A DNA stretch of 64,000 nt, from positions 160,135-224,134 of the forward strand of contig CAMTUU010000006.1 in NCBI GenBank assembly GCA_947085045.1, read 5' to 3'. Within the stretch, counting starts at the first letter, position 1. The number at the start of each line of letters is the position of its first letter. The translations under genes and the position numbers were made by a program. The DNA comes from Pseudolysinimonas_A sp947085045 (GTDB lineage Bacteria; Actinomycetota; Actinomycetes; Actinomycetales; Microbacteriaceae). Below, one piece after another: positions 28,758 to 37,766 of this stretch. Under the pieces are notes generated by a model that saw only the letters and a list, made by a program, of their open reading frames with translations, had not been told where the DNA came from and ran no database searches.

Positions 28758-29970
28758 GCGCCGGCTTCGCCCGCTTGGCTGCCGCGGAGGAAGTCGGTTC
28801 TTCGGTGACCGGGTCGGTCACCGGTTCCCCACGGTACAGCGCCTCGAAGATGTCGACGGTGGCCTGCAGGTCGTGCTTGGCGACGATGCGCTGCGACGCC
28901 TTCTTCATCGAGGTGTACTCGTCCGGCGACGCCGTGAGCACCGAGGTGAGGTGCGCGGCGAACGAGGGGATGTCGCCCGGCTCGTAGAGGTAGCCGTTCT
29001 CGCCCGGGTGCACGAGGTGCGGCAGCGCCATGGCGTTCGCGGCGACGACGGGCAGCGCCGACGACATCGCCTCCATCGCGGCGATGCACTGCAGTTCGGC
29101 CCGCGAGGGCATCGCGAACACGGCGCCGGCGGTGAGGATGTCACGCAGCGTCTCGTCGGAGATTTTGCCGTGGAAGATCACCCGGTCGGTGATCTTCAGC
29201 TCGCGGGCGAGACGCTCGAGGCGGTGCAGATCCTCACCGTTGCCGACGATGTCGAGCTTCGCGTCGAGGCCCGCGTCGAGCAGCGCGAACGCCTGCAGGA
29301 GTTCGTGGATGCACTTCTCCTCGTCGAGGCGACCGACGAAGACGATCCGGTTCTCGGTGCGCGGCTCGAAGCTCGGCCAGTAGTTGGCCGCGTCGATGCC
29401 GTTCGAGATGGAGTGCACGCCGGTGAGCCCGGTCATCTCCATGAAGTAGTCGCTGGAGCGCTTCGTCGGTGTCGTCACCACGTCGGCGAGCGAGTAGACA
29501 TCCCGAGCGGCTTTCCACTGGGTGCGGATGAGCCAGCGCAGCAGCGGCGGCGGGAAGATGGTGACGTGCTGGGCGATGTTCTCGGCCATCGTGTGGTTGG
29601 TGCCGATGAGGCGGATGCCGTAGGCCTTCGCCGCGGGGGCGAGTCCGCCGCCGATGATGATGTGCGACTGGAAGTGCACGACATCCGGCCGGTACTTCTC
29701 GATGAGCTTCCGGCCGTTCGGCTTCGCGCGCCACGGGAGCGCGAAGCGCAGCCACGGATGGGGGTACCAGCGCCAGCTGGTCAGCCGGTGCACCATGAAC
29801 TCGACGCCGTCGTGCTCCTCGAGCCCCGAGCGGCCCGGCCCGTCGGGCGAGGGGGCGACCATGTGCACCTCGTGGCCGCGGTTGGTCAGAACGACGGCGA
29901 GCCGCTTCGCGAAGGAGGCGGAGCCGTTGATGTCAGGCGCGAAGGTGTCGCCGCCGAGCATGATCCGCAC
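28735..29970 (-). CDS. GT4-family glycosyltransferase (PimB/MshA-type fold)
   Basis: 411 residues. GT-B fold: N-terminal LGGDTFAPDINGSASFAKRL loop and LGTNHTMAE region accept the acceptor, and the C-terminal half has the donor site VFVGRLDEEKCIHELL, then RAELQCIAAMEAMSSALPVVA with the E-x7-E pattern of GT4. Probably transfers a hexose or mannose to a lipid or glycoside at the inner membrane face. GTG at 29970 or ATG at 29961 can start it. The last eight codons and the TAG stop (28737-28735) are part of the tRNA-Met gene. Confidence 0.85.
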   Translation of the reverse strand: MRIMLGGDTFAPDINGSASFAKRLAVVLTNRGHEVHMVAPSPDGPGRSGLEEHDGVEFMVHRLTSWRWYPHPWLRFALPWRAKPNGRKLIEKYRPDVVHFQSHIIIGGGLAPAAKAYGIRLIGTNHTMAENIAQHVTIFPPPLLRWLIRTQWKAARDVYSLADVVTTPTKRSSDYFMEMTGLTGVHSISNGIDAANYWPSFEPRTENRIVFVGRLDEEKCIHELLQAFALLDAGLDAKLDIVGNGEDLHRLERLARELKITDRVIFHGKISDETLRDILTAGAVFAMPSRAELQCIAAMEAMSSALPVVAANAMALPHLVHPGENGYLYEPGDIPSFAAHLTSVLTASPDEYTSMKKASQRIVAKHDLQATVDIFEALYRGEPVTDPVTEEPTSSAAAKRAKPARGGSSAG

Positions 29971-30022
29971 TCGGAGAAGGCTACCTCAGCGGAGCTGGTA
30001 TCACGGGGAGGCTGCCCCCCCG

Positions 30023-31012
30023 TTACGGCGTTCTGTCGTGTCCGGCTACCTCGGCGCCGGCGATCTCCTCGACCAGCCGGGCGTGGGTCTGCGGGTGGTG
30101 CTTCGAGAGCTGGAACACCCCGTAGATCGCGAGCGCCGCCGCGACAGCCCAGAGCGGGATGGCCCAGAGCGGGGCTCCCGCCGCCTCGCCCAGAACGGCG
30201 ATGCCGATCGCGACAGCGATGAGCGGGTCGACGACGGTGAGTCCGGCGATCACGAGATCGGGTGAGCCGAGCGAGTACGCGGTTTGGACGAAATAGGCCC
30301 CGAGACCTGCAGCGACCAGGAGCCCGACGACGCAGACGATCGTGAGCCATTCGAACTCGCCGCCGACGATGCCCGCCATCAGGTTGCCGAGCCGGTTGAT
30401 GACGACCTTGGCGAGGGTCGCGACGAAGCCGTAGAGGACCCCCGCCGAGACGATGTAGAAGAGGGCGCCGGCGCGCTTGCGCGCGAAGGCGAAGGTGAGG
30501 GCGAGCAGCACGATCACCCCGGCGAGGATGCTCAGGATGATGACGAGCTGCTGCTCGCCGATGACCTGCTCCTCGGCCACGAACGCAGCGACCGTGACGA
30601 ACAACGCGATGCCGCCGACGCAGAACGCGACGGCCCGCAGCACCGCACCCTCGATCTTCACCTTCGTGACCCGGGCGTTGACGATGGTCGTGATGACGAG
30701 GGCGACGGCGCCGATCGGCTGCACGACGATGAGCGGCGCGAATCCGAGGCTCGTGAGCTGGAAGACGATCGCGAGGCCGAGCATCACCGAGCCGATCACC
30801 CACGACGGCCGGGCCAGCAGGTGCATCAGCTGACGCACGCTCAGTCCGGCCTTGGCCCCCGAGCCGTGCTTGGCCTCGACCAGTTCGACACCCCGGTGCT
30901 GGAACTGCGCGCCGAGCGAGAGGAACACCGCCCCGACGAGGGCGATGAGGATGCCGATGGGCGCCAAGCCGCCGATCGCACTCTGCACGTTCAACTCGTC
31001 CAGGACATCCAC
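30023..31012 (-). CDS. DMT-superfamily membrane protein, NIPA/EamA-like
   Basis: 329 residues, about nine to ten hydrophobic helices in two halves. The segment SLGFAPLIVVQPIGAVALVI and the second-half counterpart YSLGSPDLVIAGLTVVDPLIAV show the internal duplication of the drug/metabolite transporter group, closest in pattern to the Mg-transporter/EamA-like branch. Substrate not deducible. Divergent from def across 40 nt. Confidence 0.7.
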   Translation of the reverse strand: MDVLDELNVQSAIGGLAPIGILIALVGAVFLSLGAQFQHRGVELVEAKHGSGAKAGLSVRQLMHLLARPSWVIGSVMLGLAIVFQLTSLGFAPLIVVQPIGAVALVITTIVNARVTKVKIEGAVLRAVAFCVGGIALFVTVAAFVAEEQVIGEQQLVIILSILAGVIVLLALTFAFARKRAGALFYIVSAGVLYGFVATLAKVVINRLGNLMAGIVGGEFEWLTIVCVVGLLVAAGLGAYFVQTAYSLGSPDLVIAGLTVVDPLIAVAIGIAVLGEAAGAPLWAIPLWAVAAALAIYGVFQLSKHHPQTHARLVEEIAGAEVAGHDRTP

Positions 31013-31052
31013 CCCGGAAATCTAGCGGACGGAGGCTGGATATCCTGGCCGC

Positions 31053-31619
31053 ATGGCCGTCCGCGCGATTCGCATCACCGGGGATCCCGTCCTCCACTCC
31101 CCCGCGGCCGAGGTCGCCGAGATCGACGATTCGGTGCGCGACCTCGTGCGCGACCTCGAGGAGACGATGACGGAGGCCCCCGGCGTGGGGCTCGCGGCAC
31201 CGCAGGTGGGCGTTCCGCTGCGCATCTTCGTCTGGTCGTGGATCGACGAAGAAGGCCTCTCCCATCACGGCACGGCGATCAACCCTCAGCTGCTGATCGC
31301 CCCGCTCACCCTCGACGAACTCGACGAGGACGAGGAATCCGAGGGATGCCTGTCGATTCCGGGCGAACGCTTCCCGCTGCGACGCTCGGCCGAGGCTCTG
31401 CTCACCGCGACCGACCTCGACGGGAAGAGGTTCGAGCTCCGGGCGACCGGGTGGCTCGCCCGCATCTTCCAGCACGAGTACGACCATCTCGACGGCGTGC
31501 TGTACGCCGACCGGCTCGCACATCCGCACGACAAGGGCGTCGCGAAGGCGATCCGCAAGAAGAGCTGGGGCTCGCCGGGCGCATCCTGGATGCCCGGCGT
31601 CGACGACGTGGATGCCTAG
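31053..31619 (+). CDS. def: Peptide deformylase
   Basis: 188 residues. Removes the formyl group from the N-terminal methionine of new proteins. All three motifs are intact: GVGLAAPQ (44-51), EGCLSIPG with metal ligand Cys99, and HEYDH (141-145) with two His ligands and the catalytic Glu142. The acidic run DELDEDEESEG before motif 2 is a slightly longer insert, and the C-terminal tail after VLYADRL is basic. The stop abuts the convergent azlD. Confidence 0.95.
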   Translation: MAVRAIRITGDPVLHSPAAEVAEIDDSVRDLVRDLEETMTEAPGVGLAAPQVGVPLRIFVWSWIDEEGLSHHGTAINPQLLIAPLTLDELDEDEESEGCLSIPGERFPLRRSAEALLTATDLDGKRFELRATGWLARIFQHEYDHLDGVLYADRLAHPHDKGVAKAIRKKSWGSPGASWMPGVDDVDA

Positions 31620-31934
31620 CTAGTTCATCCAGCCCAGCAGGCGCAGGCCAGCCGCGACGAGGGCCGCGACGACGATCACCACGACGAACGGCACCCGGAA
31701 CGCGAACAGGATGCCGGACAGCACGACCGCGGGGACGCGCGCGTCGAGCACGAGGTCACCACCGCGCTCGACCGTCTGCGTCACGACCAGGGCCGCAAGC
31801 AGGGCGACGGTGGTCAGGTTCGCGACCCGGGCCGGCGTCGGGCGCTCCATCAGCGACGGCGGCACGAGGTAGCCGACGACCTTGAGCGCGAGCACCGCGA
31901 CCGAGCCGAGCAGCACGGTCTGCCAGACGGTCAC
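31620..31934 (-). CDS. azlD: AzlD-type small subunit of amino-acid exporter
   Basis: 104 residues with four hydrophobic segments and the typical AzlD opening VWQTVLLGSVAVLALKVVGYLVP. Works with AzlC in branched-chain amino-acid export. Starts with GTG in a GTGA overlap with azlC. Confidence 0.85.
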   Translation of the reverse strand: MTVWQTVLLGSVAVLALKVVGYLVPPSLMERPTPARVANLTTVALLAALVVTQTVERGGDLVLDARVPAVVLSGILFAFRVPFVVVIVVAALVAAGLRLLGWMN

Positions 31935-32686
31935 GACGTCTTCGCCCTCGCCCCGGAGTCGGCCCGAGATCCCAGCACGTTCGTGATGCCGACAGCGATC
32001 GAGACCGTCGCCGCGGCGAGCACCGGGATGCCAGGGGGCGAGGTCGGGATGAGCACCGCGGCGACGGCGGCGGACGCGATCGCGACGGCGACGGGCTGCA
32101 GCGTGCGGAGCCGCGGCCAGAGCAACCCGAGGAACGCGGCCGCGGCAGCGGCATCCAGACCGTACTGGCGCACGTCGCCCACCAGGTCGCCGAGCAGGGC
32201 GCCGAGCAGGGTCGTGAGATTCCAGCCGACGTAGATGCCGATGCCGCTCGCCCAGAAGCCGAGGCGCTGGCCGCGCAGAGTCGGCTGCGCGGTCGCGACC
32301 GCCGTCGACTCGTCGATCGTGAACGGCGCGGCGAGCATCCGTCGCCACCCGGGTCCACCGACGATCGGGGCCATGCGCACCGAGTACAGGGTGTTGCGGA
32401 GGCCGAGCAGCGCGGCGCCGGCGATCGCCGCCGGGCCCGCCGCTGCGCCGCCACTGGCGAGCACGCCGATGAGCGCGAACTGCGAGCCCCCCGAGAACAT
32501 CAGCAGGCTGAGGACGCAGGTCTGCCAGACGTCGAGGCCCGACGCGACGGCGAGGGCGCCGAAGGAGATGCCGTACGCCGACACCGCGAGTGCGACGGAG
32601 ATGCTCGCGCGGACGGCGGCCGAGGTGTCGGAGGGTGAGCTCGTCTCGACACACCTGCTGCGCGGGCTACTCGACCGCCGACGCAT
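31931..32686 (-). CDS. azlC: AzlC-type large subunit of amino-acid exporter
   Basis: 251 residues, about five to six membrane helices. The family motif FSGGSQFALIGVLASGG and FTIDESTAVATAQ, RLGFWASGIGIYVGWNLTTL are clear. The only usable start, ATG at 32686, lies 20 nt inside the response-regulator gene upstream, which adds a Ser/Arg-rich N-terminus unlike most AzlC proteins. With azlD it forms one transport unit that appears to be read from the two-component operon. Confidence 0.85.
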   Translation of the reverse strand: MRRRSSSPRSRCVETSSPSDTSAAVRASISVALAVSAYGISFGALAVASGLDVWQTCVLSLLMFSGGSQFALIGVLASGGAAAGPAAIAGAALLGLRNTLYSVRMAPIVGGPGWRRMLAAPFTIDESTAVATAQPTLRGQRLGFWASGIGIYVGWNLTTLLGALLGDLVGDVRQYGLDAAAAAAFLGLLWPRLRTLQPVAVAIASAAVAAVLIPTSPPGIPVLAAATVSIAVGITNVLGSRADSGARAKTS

Positions 32687-33092
32687 GGGCGGCTGATCGG
32701 ATGACGTCGAAGAGGGCCTCGGGATCGGTGTCCTTGAACAGCAGCGCGTACGCGCCGGCCTGCGCGGCCCCGGCGACGTGGTCGTCGAGGTCGACGCTCG
32801 TGACCAGGATGATGCGCGGCACCGGCCCGCGAGCGCGCACCCGCTCGTCGCCGAGGATGCGCTCGGTCGCGACCAGGCCGTTCACGCGGGGCATCTGGAT
32901 GTCCATCAGCACGACATCGACCTGCTCCGTGCGCAGCAGCGCGAGCGCCTGGGCGCCGTCGCCCGCCTGCGCCACGACGACGAGGTCGGGCTGCGAGCCG
33001 AGCAGCAGCGCCCAGCCCTCGCGCTGCCACGGGGAGTCGTCGACCAGCAGCAGCCGCACCGAAGGGCGCGCGGCAACCGTCCGCGGGCTCAC
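32667..33092 (-). CDS. Stand-alone receiver-domain response regulator (no output domain)
   Basis: 141 residues. Full CheY-like receiver: acidic pair DD at 18-19, phospho-acceptor Asp64 in VVLMDIQMP, Thr/Ser of ILVTSVDLDD and Lys in LLFKDTDPE. The receiver is of the NarL type, yet the protein stops at SAAHASAVE where the linker to a LuxR helix-turn-helix should begin; no HTH is found in any frame downstream. Start overlaps the kinase stop by 4 nt. It may act through protein contacts, as a phosphate sink, or be a truncated regulator. Confidence 0.8.
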   Translation of the reverse strand: MSPRTVAARPSVRLLLVDDSPWQREGWALLLGSQPDLVVVAQAGDGAQALALLRTEQVDVVLMDIQMPRVNGLVATERILGDERVRARGPVPRIILVTSVDLDDHVAGAAQAGAYALLFKDTDPEALFDVIRSAAHASAVE

Positions 33093-33997
33093 TCCGTGCC
33101 CAGCTTCACGCCCTCGATGCCGTTGTGGTTCGGCAGCGCCGGGAAGATCGCGGTGACGGTGAAGCCCACCCCGGGCGTCACGACGGCGTTGATCATGCCG
33201 CCATAGAGTTCCGCGCGCTCGCGCATCTCGGTCATGCCGCGGCCGTGCGGTACCTGCGTGAGTGCGGCGAGGTCGTCGTCGGGTGTCGACACGCGTTCGC
33301 GCGCCACCTCGTCGGGATCCAGCCCCTCGGCGCGCGCTGCGGCCCGGGCTCCGTCGTCGGCGACGACGATCTCGAGCCCCGTGTCGGTCCAGGTGAACGA
33401 GACGAGCGCCTCGGTGCCCGCGCCGCCGTGGGTCAGGGCGTTGGCGAGCGCCTCCTGCAGGATGCGGTAGATCGCCAGCTCCGCGCCCTGCTTGAGCTCG
33501 ATGCGATCGCCGGTCTCCCGGAACTCGACGGCGAGGCCGGCATCCCGCATCACCTCGAACAGGTCGCGCACCGTCGCGAGCCGCGGCTGCGGGCCCGTCG
33601 CCGCCTCGCCCTCGCGAGAGAGCGCCATGACCCGCCGCAGGTCGGCGAGCGTGTGCCGCGCGGTGTCGGCGATCACGGCCGCGCTGCGCGCCGCGATGCC
33701 CGGATCCTGGGCGGCCGCGTACCGCGCCCCGTCGGCGTTGCTGATGATGACCGAGACGGAGTGCACGACGAGCTCGTGCAGCTCGCGCACGACGCGCAGG
33801 CGGGTGGTCTGCTCGGCGAGGGTCAGCTCGAGCTCGAGGCGTTCGCGCTCGGCCGTCGCCCGGTCGAACCCGATGCGCAGGGCCCGTCGGCGGGCACGGC
33901 GCCAGAGCACGAGCAGCACGAGCGCGACGACGACGAGCGCGCCCGCGATCGCGGCGAGGACGACGATGGTCACGTCCTGAGATAGTTCGACCAACAC
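33089..33997 (-). CDS. NarL-type sensor histidine kinase
   Basis: 302 residues. One N-terminal membrane helix (about 9-32), a coiled segment, then HisKA_3 with phospho-acceptor His74 in VVRELHELVVHSVS and a C-terminal ATPase region (EALANALTHGG as N box, VVADDG as G1). The G2 region HGRGMTEMRERAELYGG is present. Very short outside portion, so it probably senses within or near the membrane. GTG start follows AGGAGG at seven bases. Divergent from the sugar ABC operon across 187 nt. Confidence 0.8.
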   Translation of the reverse strand: MLVELSQDVTIVVLAAIAGALVVVALVLLVLWRRARRRALRIGFDRATAERERLELELTLAEQTTRLRVVRELHELVVHSVSVIISNADGARYAAAQDPGIAARSAAVIADTARHTLADLRRVMALSREGEAATGPQPRLATVRDLFEVMRDAGLAVEFRETGDRIELKQGAELAIYRILQEALANALTHGGAGTEALVSFTWTDTGLEIVVADDGARAAARAEGLDPDEVARERVSTPDDDLAALTQVPHGRGMTEMRERAELYGGMINAVVTPGVGFTVTAIFPALPNHNGIEGVKLGTE

Positions 33998-34184
33998 GGT
34001 GGTGCCTCCTGATCCGCGGCGGAATTCGCTGCTGCCACGGCCCGACCGCTCAGCCTAGCGGCGTCTGCGCACGCGACAGAAAGACACAGGACGTCACAGA
34101 GATTTCCACCCGCCGCGGTTCTCGTCCTAGGGTCGCGAGGCACGCCCAATCCATCCCGCGTCTTCCGACCCCACCCGAGGAATC

Positions 34185-35207
34185 ATGTCCCTTCGTACCC
34201 GCATCCTTCCGGTCGCCGGCATCGTCGCGCTCAGCGCGGTGGCCCTGACCGCGTGCTCCACCCCGTCCGCCGGTGGCGCCCCCGGCGACGACGCCGTCTC
34301 GATCGCGCTGGTGCGCCAGCTCTCCTCCGGCGACTACTTCGAACAGTGGCTGTCCGGCGCGCAGGCCGAGGCCGACCGTCTCGGCGTCGATCTGAGCATC
34401 TACAACGCCGACGGCGACGACGCCCAGCAGGCGCTGGACCTGGAATCCGCCGTCAACGAGGGCGTCGACGCGATCGCCGTCAGCCACGGCTTCGCCGAGA
34501 CGGTGCAGCCCGGCATCGCGGCGGCGCTCGACGCCGACATCCCGGTCGTCGCATTCGACGTCGACCCCGGCGACGACCGCGCCGTCACCGTCACCCAGAG
34601 CGACGACGCCCTCGCGACGGCCGTGCTCGGCCAGCTCGTCGACGACACGGCGGGCGAAGCCGACGTGCTCTACGTCTACGTCGCCGGATTCGCGCCGCTC
34701 GACGCTCGCAACGCCGTCTGGGAGGACGTGAAGGCCCAGAACCCGGGGCTCAACCAGGTGGCGCAGATCGGTGTCGTCAATAACAACACCGCGTCGGAGG
34801 TCGCCGACCAGGCGAAGGCCGCGCTGCAGGCGAACCCCGGCGTGACCGCGGTGTTCGCCCCGTACGACGAGTTCGCCAAGGGCGCGACCCTCGCGATCCA
34901 GGAGCTCGGCCTCGAGGACACCGTCAAGGTCTACGGCGCCGACATCTCCACGGCCGACATCGAGGTCATCACGGCCGACAACAGCCCGTGGGTCGCCACC
35001 GCCGCGACCGACCCGGCCAATGTCGGCGCCGTCACCATCCGCGCCGCGTACCTCGCGGCCACGGGCGGCGACGTCGACCAGGTCATCGCGATCCCGCCGA
35101 CGCTCATCACCCGTGACGCCCTCCTCGAGGCGGGCGTCACGACCATCCTGGAACTCACCGAGGCCTTCCCCGAGCTGAGCACCCCGGACGTCGCGCCGGT
35201 CGACTGA
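34185..35207 (+). CDS. Sugar ABC transporter substrate-binding lipoprotein (RbsB-like)
   Basis: 340 residues. Lipoprotein signal with lipobox LTAC (Cys24), then a periplasmic-binding type 1 domain (ISLVRQLSSGDYFEQW-like start, DALDLESAVNEGVDAIAVS, VAFDVDPGDDRAVTVTQSDD). This is the ribose/galactose family, which binds furanose or pyranose sugars. First gene of a tightly packed set with an ATPase, permease, MtnK, MtnA and a RuBisCO-like protein, from which a methylthioribose or deoxypentose ligand is inferred. GAGGAATC lies just before the ATG. Confidence 0.85.
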   Translation: MSLRTRILPVAGIVALSAVALTACSTPSAGGAPGDDAVSIALVRQLSSGDYFEQWLSGAQAEADRLGVDLSIYNADGDDAQQALDLESAVNEGVDAIAVSHGFAETVQPGIAAALDADIPVVAFDVDPGDDRAVTVTQSDDALATAVLGQLVDDTAGEADVLYVYVAGFAPLDARNAVWEDVKAQNPGLNQVAQIGVVNNNTASEVADQAKAALQANPGVTAVFAPYDEFAKGATLAIQELGLEDTVKVYGADISTADIEVITADNSPWVATAATDPANVGAVTIRAAYLAATGGDVDQVIAIPPTLITRDALLEAGVTTILELTEAFPELSTPDVAPVD

Positions 35208-35208
35208 C

Positions 35209-36753
35209 GTGTCGGAGCAGCACACCCCCGATGGGTCGGGGGCGCCGGTTCCGGTGCTCTCGGCCCATCGGGTCATCCAGGACTTCGGGTCGACGCGCGC
35301 ACTCGCGGGCGTCGACTTCGGCGTGTCCGCCGGGGAGATCGTCGGGCTCGCCGGCGCCAACGGGGCGGGCAAGTCGACGCTCATCGGCATCCTCTCCGGA
35401 GCTCTGACACCCACCGCAGGCGAACTGCGCGTCGACGGTGTCCCGGTGTCGTTCGACGACCCCGAGGATGCCGCCCGCGCCGGCATCGCGACGGTGCAGC
35501 AGGATGTCGACGCCGCCCTCGTGCCGACCCTCACCGTCGCCGAGAACCTCGTGCTCGACCGAATCGCCCGGCGCTCGTCGGCGGCGGGCTCCCTGGGCGC
35601 CTTCCCGTCACGCCGCGCGATCCGCCGCGCCGCCGCCGACGTGCTCGGCGACCTCGACCTGGACCTCGACGCCGAAGTGTCGCGGCTGCGCACCTCCGAC
35701 AAGCAGCAGTTGCTCATCGCGCGGGCCCTCCACCGCGGCGCACGGGTGCTGTTCCTCGACGAACCCACCGCGGCGCTCTCGATCGGCGAGCAGCAGCACC
35801 TGCACGATCGCGTCCGCGCGCTCGCCGCCGCAGGCACCGCGATCGTCTACATCACCCACCACCTCGGCGAACTCGTCGCGATCTGCTCGCGCGTCGTGAC
35901 CCTCCGCGACGGCGTGGTCGCGGGCGAGTTCGTCCGGCCGCTGGATCGGGAGGCGATCGTGACCTCGATGCTCGGCGCCCTCGCCGCCCGCCAGGTCGCC
36001 ACCAGGTCGGGCGCGGCCGCGGGCGACCCGCGGTTGCGCGCGACCGGCGTGCGCACGCGCGCCGACCGCCCGGCGCTGGACCTCGAGGTGCGCCCCGGCG
36101 AGGTGCTCGGCATCACCGGGCCCCTCGGTGCGGGCAAGAGCGAGCTGCTGCGGCAATTCGCGGGAGCGGATCCGCTGCTCTCCGGCGCGCTCGAGTTCGA
36201 CGGCGCCGCCTTCCTGCCCCGGCATCCCGCCGACGCCGCCCGTGTCGGCATCGGCTTCGTCGCCGAGGACCGCCGGCAGACGTCGGAGTTCCCCGACTGG
36301 GACATCGCCGGCAACATCGCCATCGGCGACCTGCGCGGGGTGCGCCGCGGCCCGTTGCTCAGTGCGCGCCGGGAGCGGTCGCGTGCGGCCGAGGCGATCG
36401 ACCGTCTGCGCATCGTCGCCTCGGGCCCGCGGGCGCGGCTCACCTCGCTTTCCGGTGGCAACCGGCAGAAGGTCATCGTCGCACGCTGGCTGGTGGCCGG
36501 GTCACGACTGCTCGTGCTCGACGAACCCTTCCGGGGCGTCGACCTCGGTGCCCGTGCCGATCTCGCGGCCCTGCTGCGATCCGGGGCCGCCGGTGCCGCG
36601 ATCGTCGCAGCGAGCGATCCCGAGGAGATCCTCGAGGTCGCCGATCGCATCCTGGTGCTCGTCGAGGGCCGTATCGTGGCGGAGGTGCGCCCCGCGGACG
36701 TCGATGCCGCCGCGCTCTCCGCCCTCATGCTCGCCGTTCCGGAGACGTCCTGA
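35209..36753 (+). CDS. Sugar ABC transporter double ATPase (RbsA-like)
   Basis: 514 residues, two fused ATPase domains. First: Walker A GANGAGKST near 49, Walker B VLFLDEPTAAL, with a degenerate signature (RTSDKQQLL). Second: Walker A GPLGAGKSE near 304, signature LSGGNRQKV near 414, Walker B LLVLDEPFRGVD. One intact and one weak signature is usual in RbsA-type proteins. Starts with GTG one base after the binding-protein stop. Confidence 0.9.
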   Translation: MSEQHTPDGSGAPVPVLSAHRVIQDFGSTRALAGVDFGVSAGEIVGLAGANGAGKSTLIGILSGALTPTAGELRVDGVPVSFDDPEDAARAGIATVQQDVDAALVPTLTVAENLVLDRIARRSSAAGSLGAFPSRRAIRRAAADVLGDLDLDLDAEVSRLRTSDKQQLLIARALHRGARVLFLDEPTAALSIGEQQHLHDRVRALAAAGTAIVYITHHLGELVAICSRVVTLRDGVVAGEFVRPLDREAIVTSMLGALAARQVATRSGAAAGDPRLRATGVRTRADRPALDLEVRPGEVLGITGPLGAGKSELLRQFAGADPLLSGALEFDGAAFLPRHPADAARVGIGFVAEDRRQTSEFPDWDIAGNIAIGDLRGVRRGPLLSARRERSRAAEAIDRLRIVASGPRARLTSLSGGNRQKVIVARWLVAGSRLLVLDEPFRGVDLGARADLAALLRSGAAGAAIVAASDPEEILEVADRILVLVEGRIVAEVRPADVDAAALSALMLAVPETS

Positions 36754-37766
36754 TGACCTTGCCCTCGCTGGCCCCGACCCGCGTCGATCGCGCTCGGGCG
36801 CTGATCTACCGGTACGGGCTGCTCGCGCTGCTGCTCGGCCTCATCCTGTTCTTCGCGTTCACCGAGCCGGCCTTCCCGACGGTTCGCAACATCCTGGTGA
36901 TCCTGCAGTCGGTCGCGATCACCGCGATCATCGCGCTCGGCGTGACCGTGTCGCTCACGGTCGCCGGCTTCGACCTCTCGGTCGGATCGATCGTCTCGTT
37001 CGTCGTCATGCTGACGGCCGCCGTGCAGGTGTACTGGGATCTCGGTCCCGTGGTGGCGGTGGTCGCCGGGCTGGTCGCGGGGGCCCTGATCGGGCTGCTC
37101 AACGGCGTGCTCATCGTCGTCGCCCGGATCCCCGACCTGCTCGCCACGCTCGGCACGATGTTCACCTTCGCCGGCCTCGCCCTCGTGCTCACGGCCGGGC
37201 AGTCGGTGTCGGCCGGGGCGACCTACAACGGCGCTCCCGCCCCGGGCCGCATCTCCGAGGGGTTCCTCTGGCTCGGCCGGGGAAACGTGCTCGGCGTACC
37301 GGTCCCGGTGATCGTGATGATCCTCCTCGGGATCGTGATGACGGTGCTGCTCAGCCGCTCGCGCCCGGGTCGGCTGCTCGCCGCGATCGGCGGCAACCCG
37401 GAGGCCGCCCGTCTCGCGGGCGTGCACGTCGGACGGTACAAGATCCTCGCCTACGTCGTGTCGGGCACCCTCGCCGCGATCGGTGGCGTGCTGCTCGCCG
37501 CGCGGCTCGGCCGAGGGGATGTCGGCGCCGGAGGCGACCTGCTGCTCGAGACGGTCGCCGCGGCCCTCATCGGGTTCGCGGTGCTCGGGGCGAACCGCGC
37601 GAACGGCTTCGGCACGATCATCGGCGCGATCTTCGTCGGCGTGCTGCTCAACGGGCTGACGATGAAGAACGTGCCGTACTACCTGCAGGACTTCATCAAG
37701 GGCGCGATCCTCGTCGGCGCCCTCGTGCTCAGCTTCTCGGCCATCTTCCGCCGAAAGGACCAGTGA
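36753..37766 (+). CDS. Sugar ABC transporter permease (RbsC-like)
   Basis: 337 residues, about eight to ten membrane helices. Family landmarks: VSLTVAGFDLSVGSIVSF (RbsC FDLSVG motif), then GVHVGRYKILAYVVSG and ETVAAALIGFAVLGANRANGFG. Overlaps both neighbours by one base (TGATG), so the transporter and MtnK are made together. Confidence 0.9.
   Translation: MTLPSLAPTRVDRARALIYRYGLLALLLGLILFFAFTEPAFPTVRNILVILQSVAITAIIALGVTVSLTVAGFDLSVGSIVSFVVMLTAAVQVYWDLGPVVAVVAGLVAGALIGLLNGVLIVVARIPDLLATLGTMFTFAGLALVLTAGQSVSAGATYNGAPAPGRISEGFLWLGRGNVLGVPVPVIVMILLGIVMTVLLSRSRPGRLLAAIGGNPEAARLAGVHVGRYKILAYVVSGTLAAIGGVLLAARLGRGDVGAGGDLLLETVAAALIGFAVLGANRANGFGTIIGAIFVGVLLNGLTMKNVPYYLQDFIKGAILVGALVLSFSAIFRRKDQ

Noticed and set aside
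33998..34184. SAM-type riboswitch upstream of the methylthioribose-like operon
   Set aside because: The 187-nt leader has only a short CCGCT/AGCGG stem; no recognisable SAM riboswitch core was found by eye.
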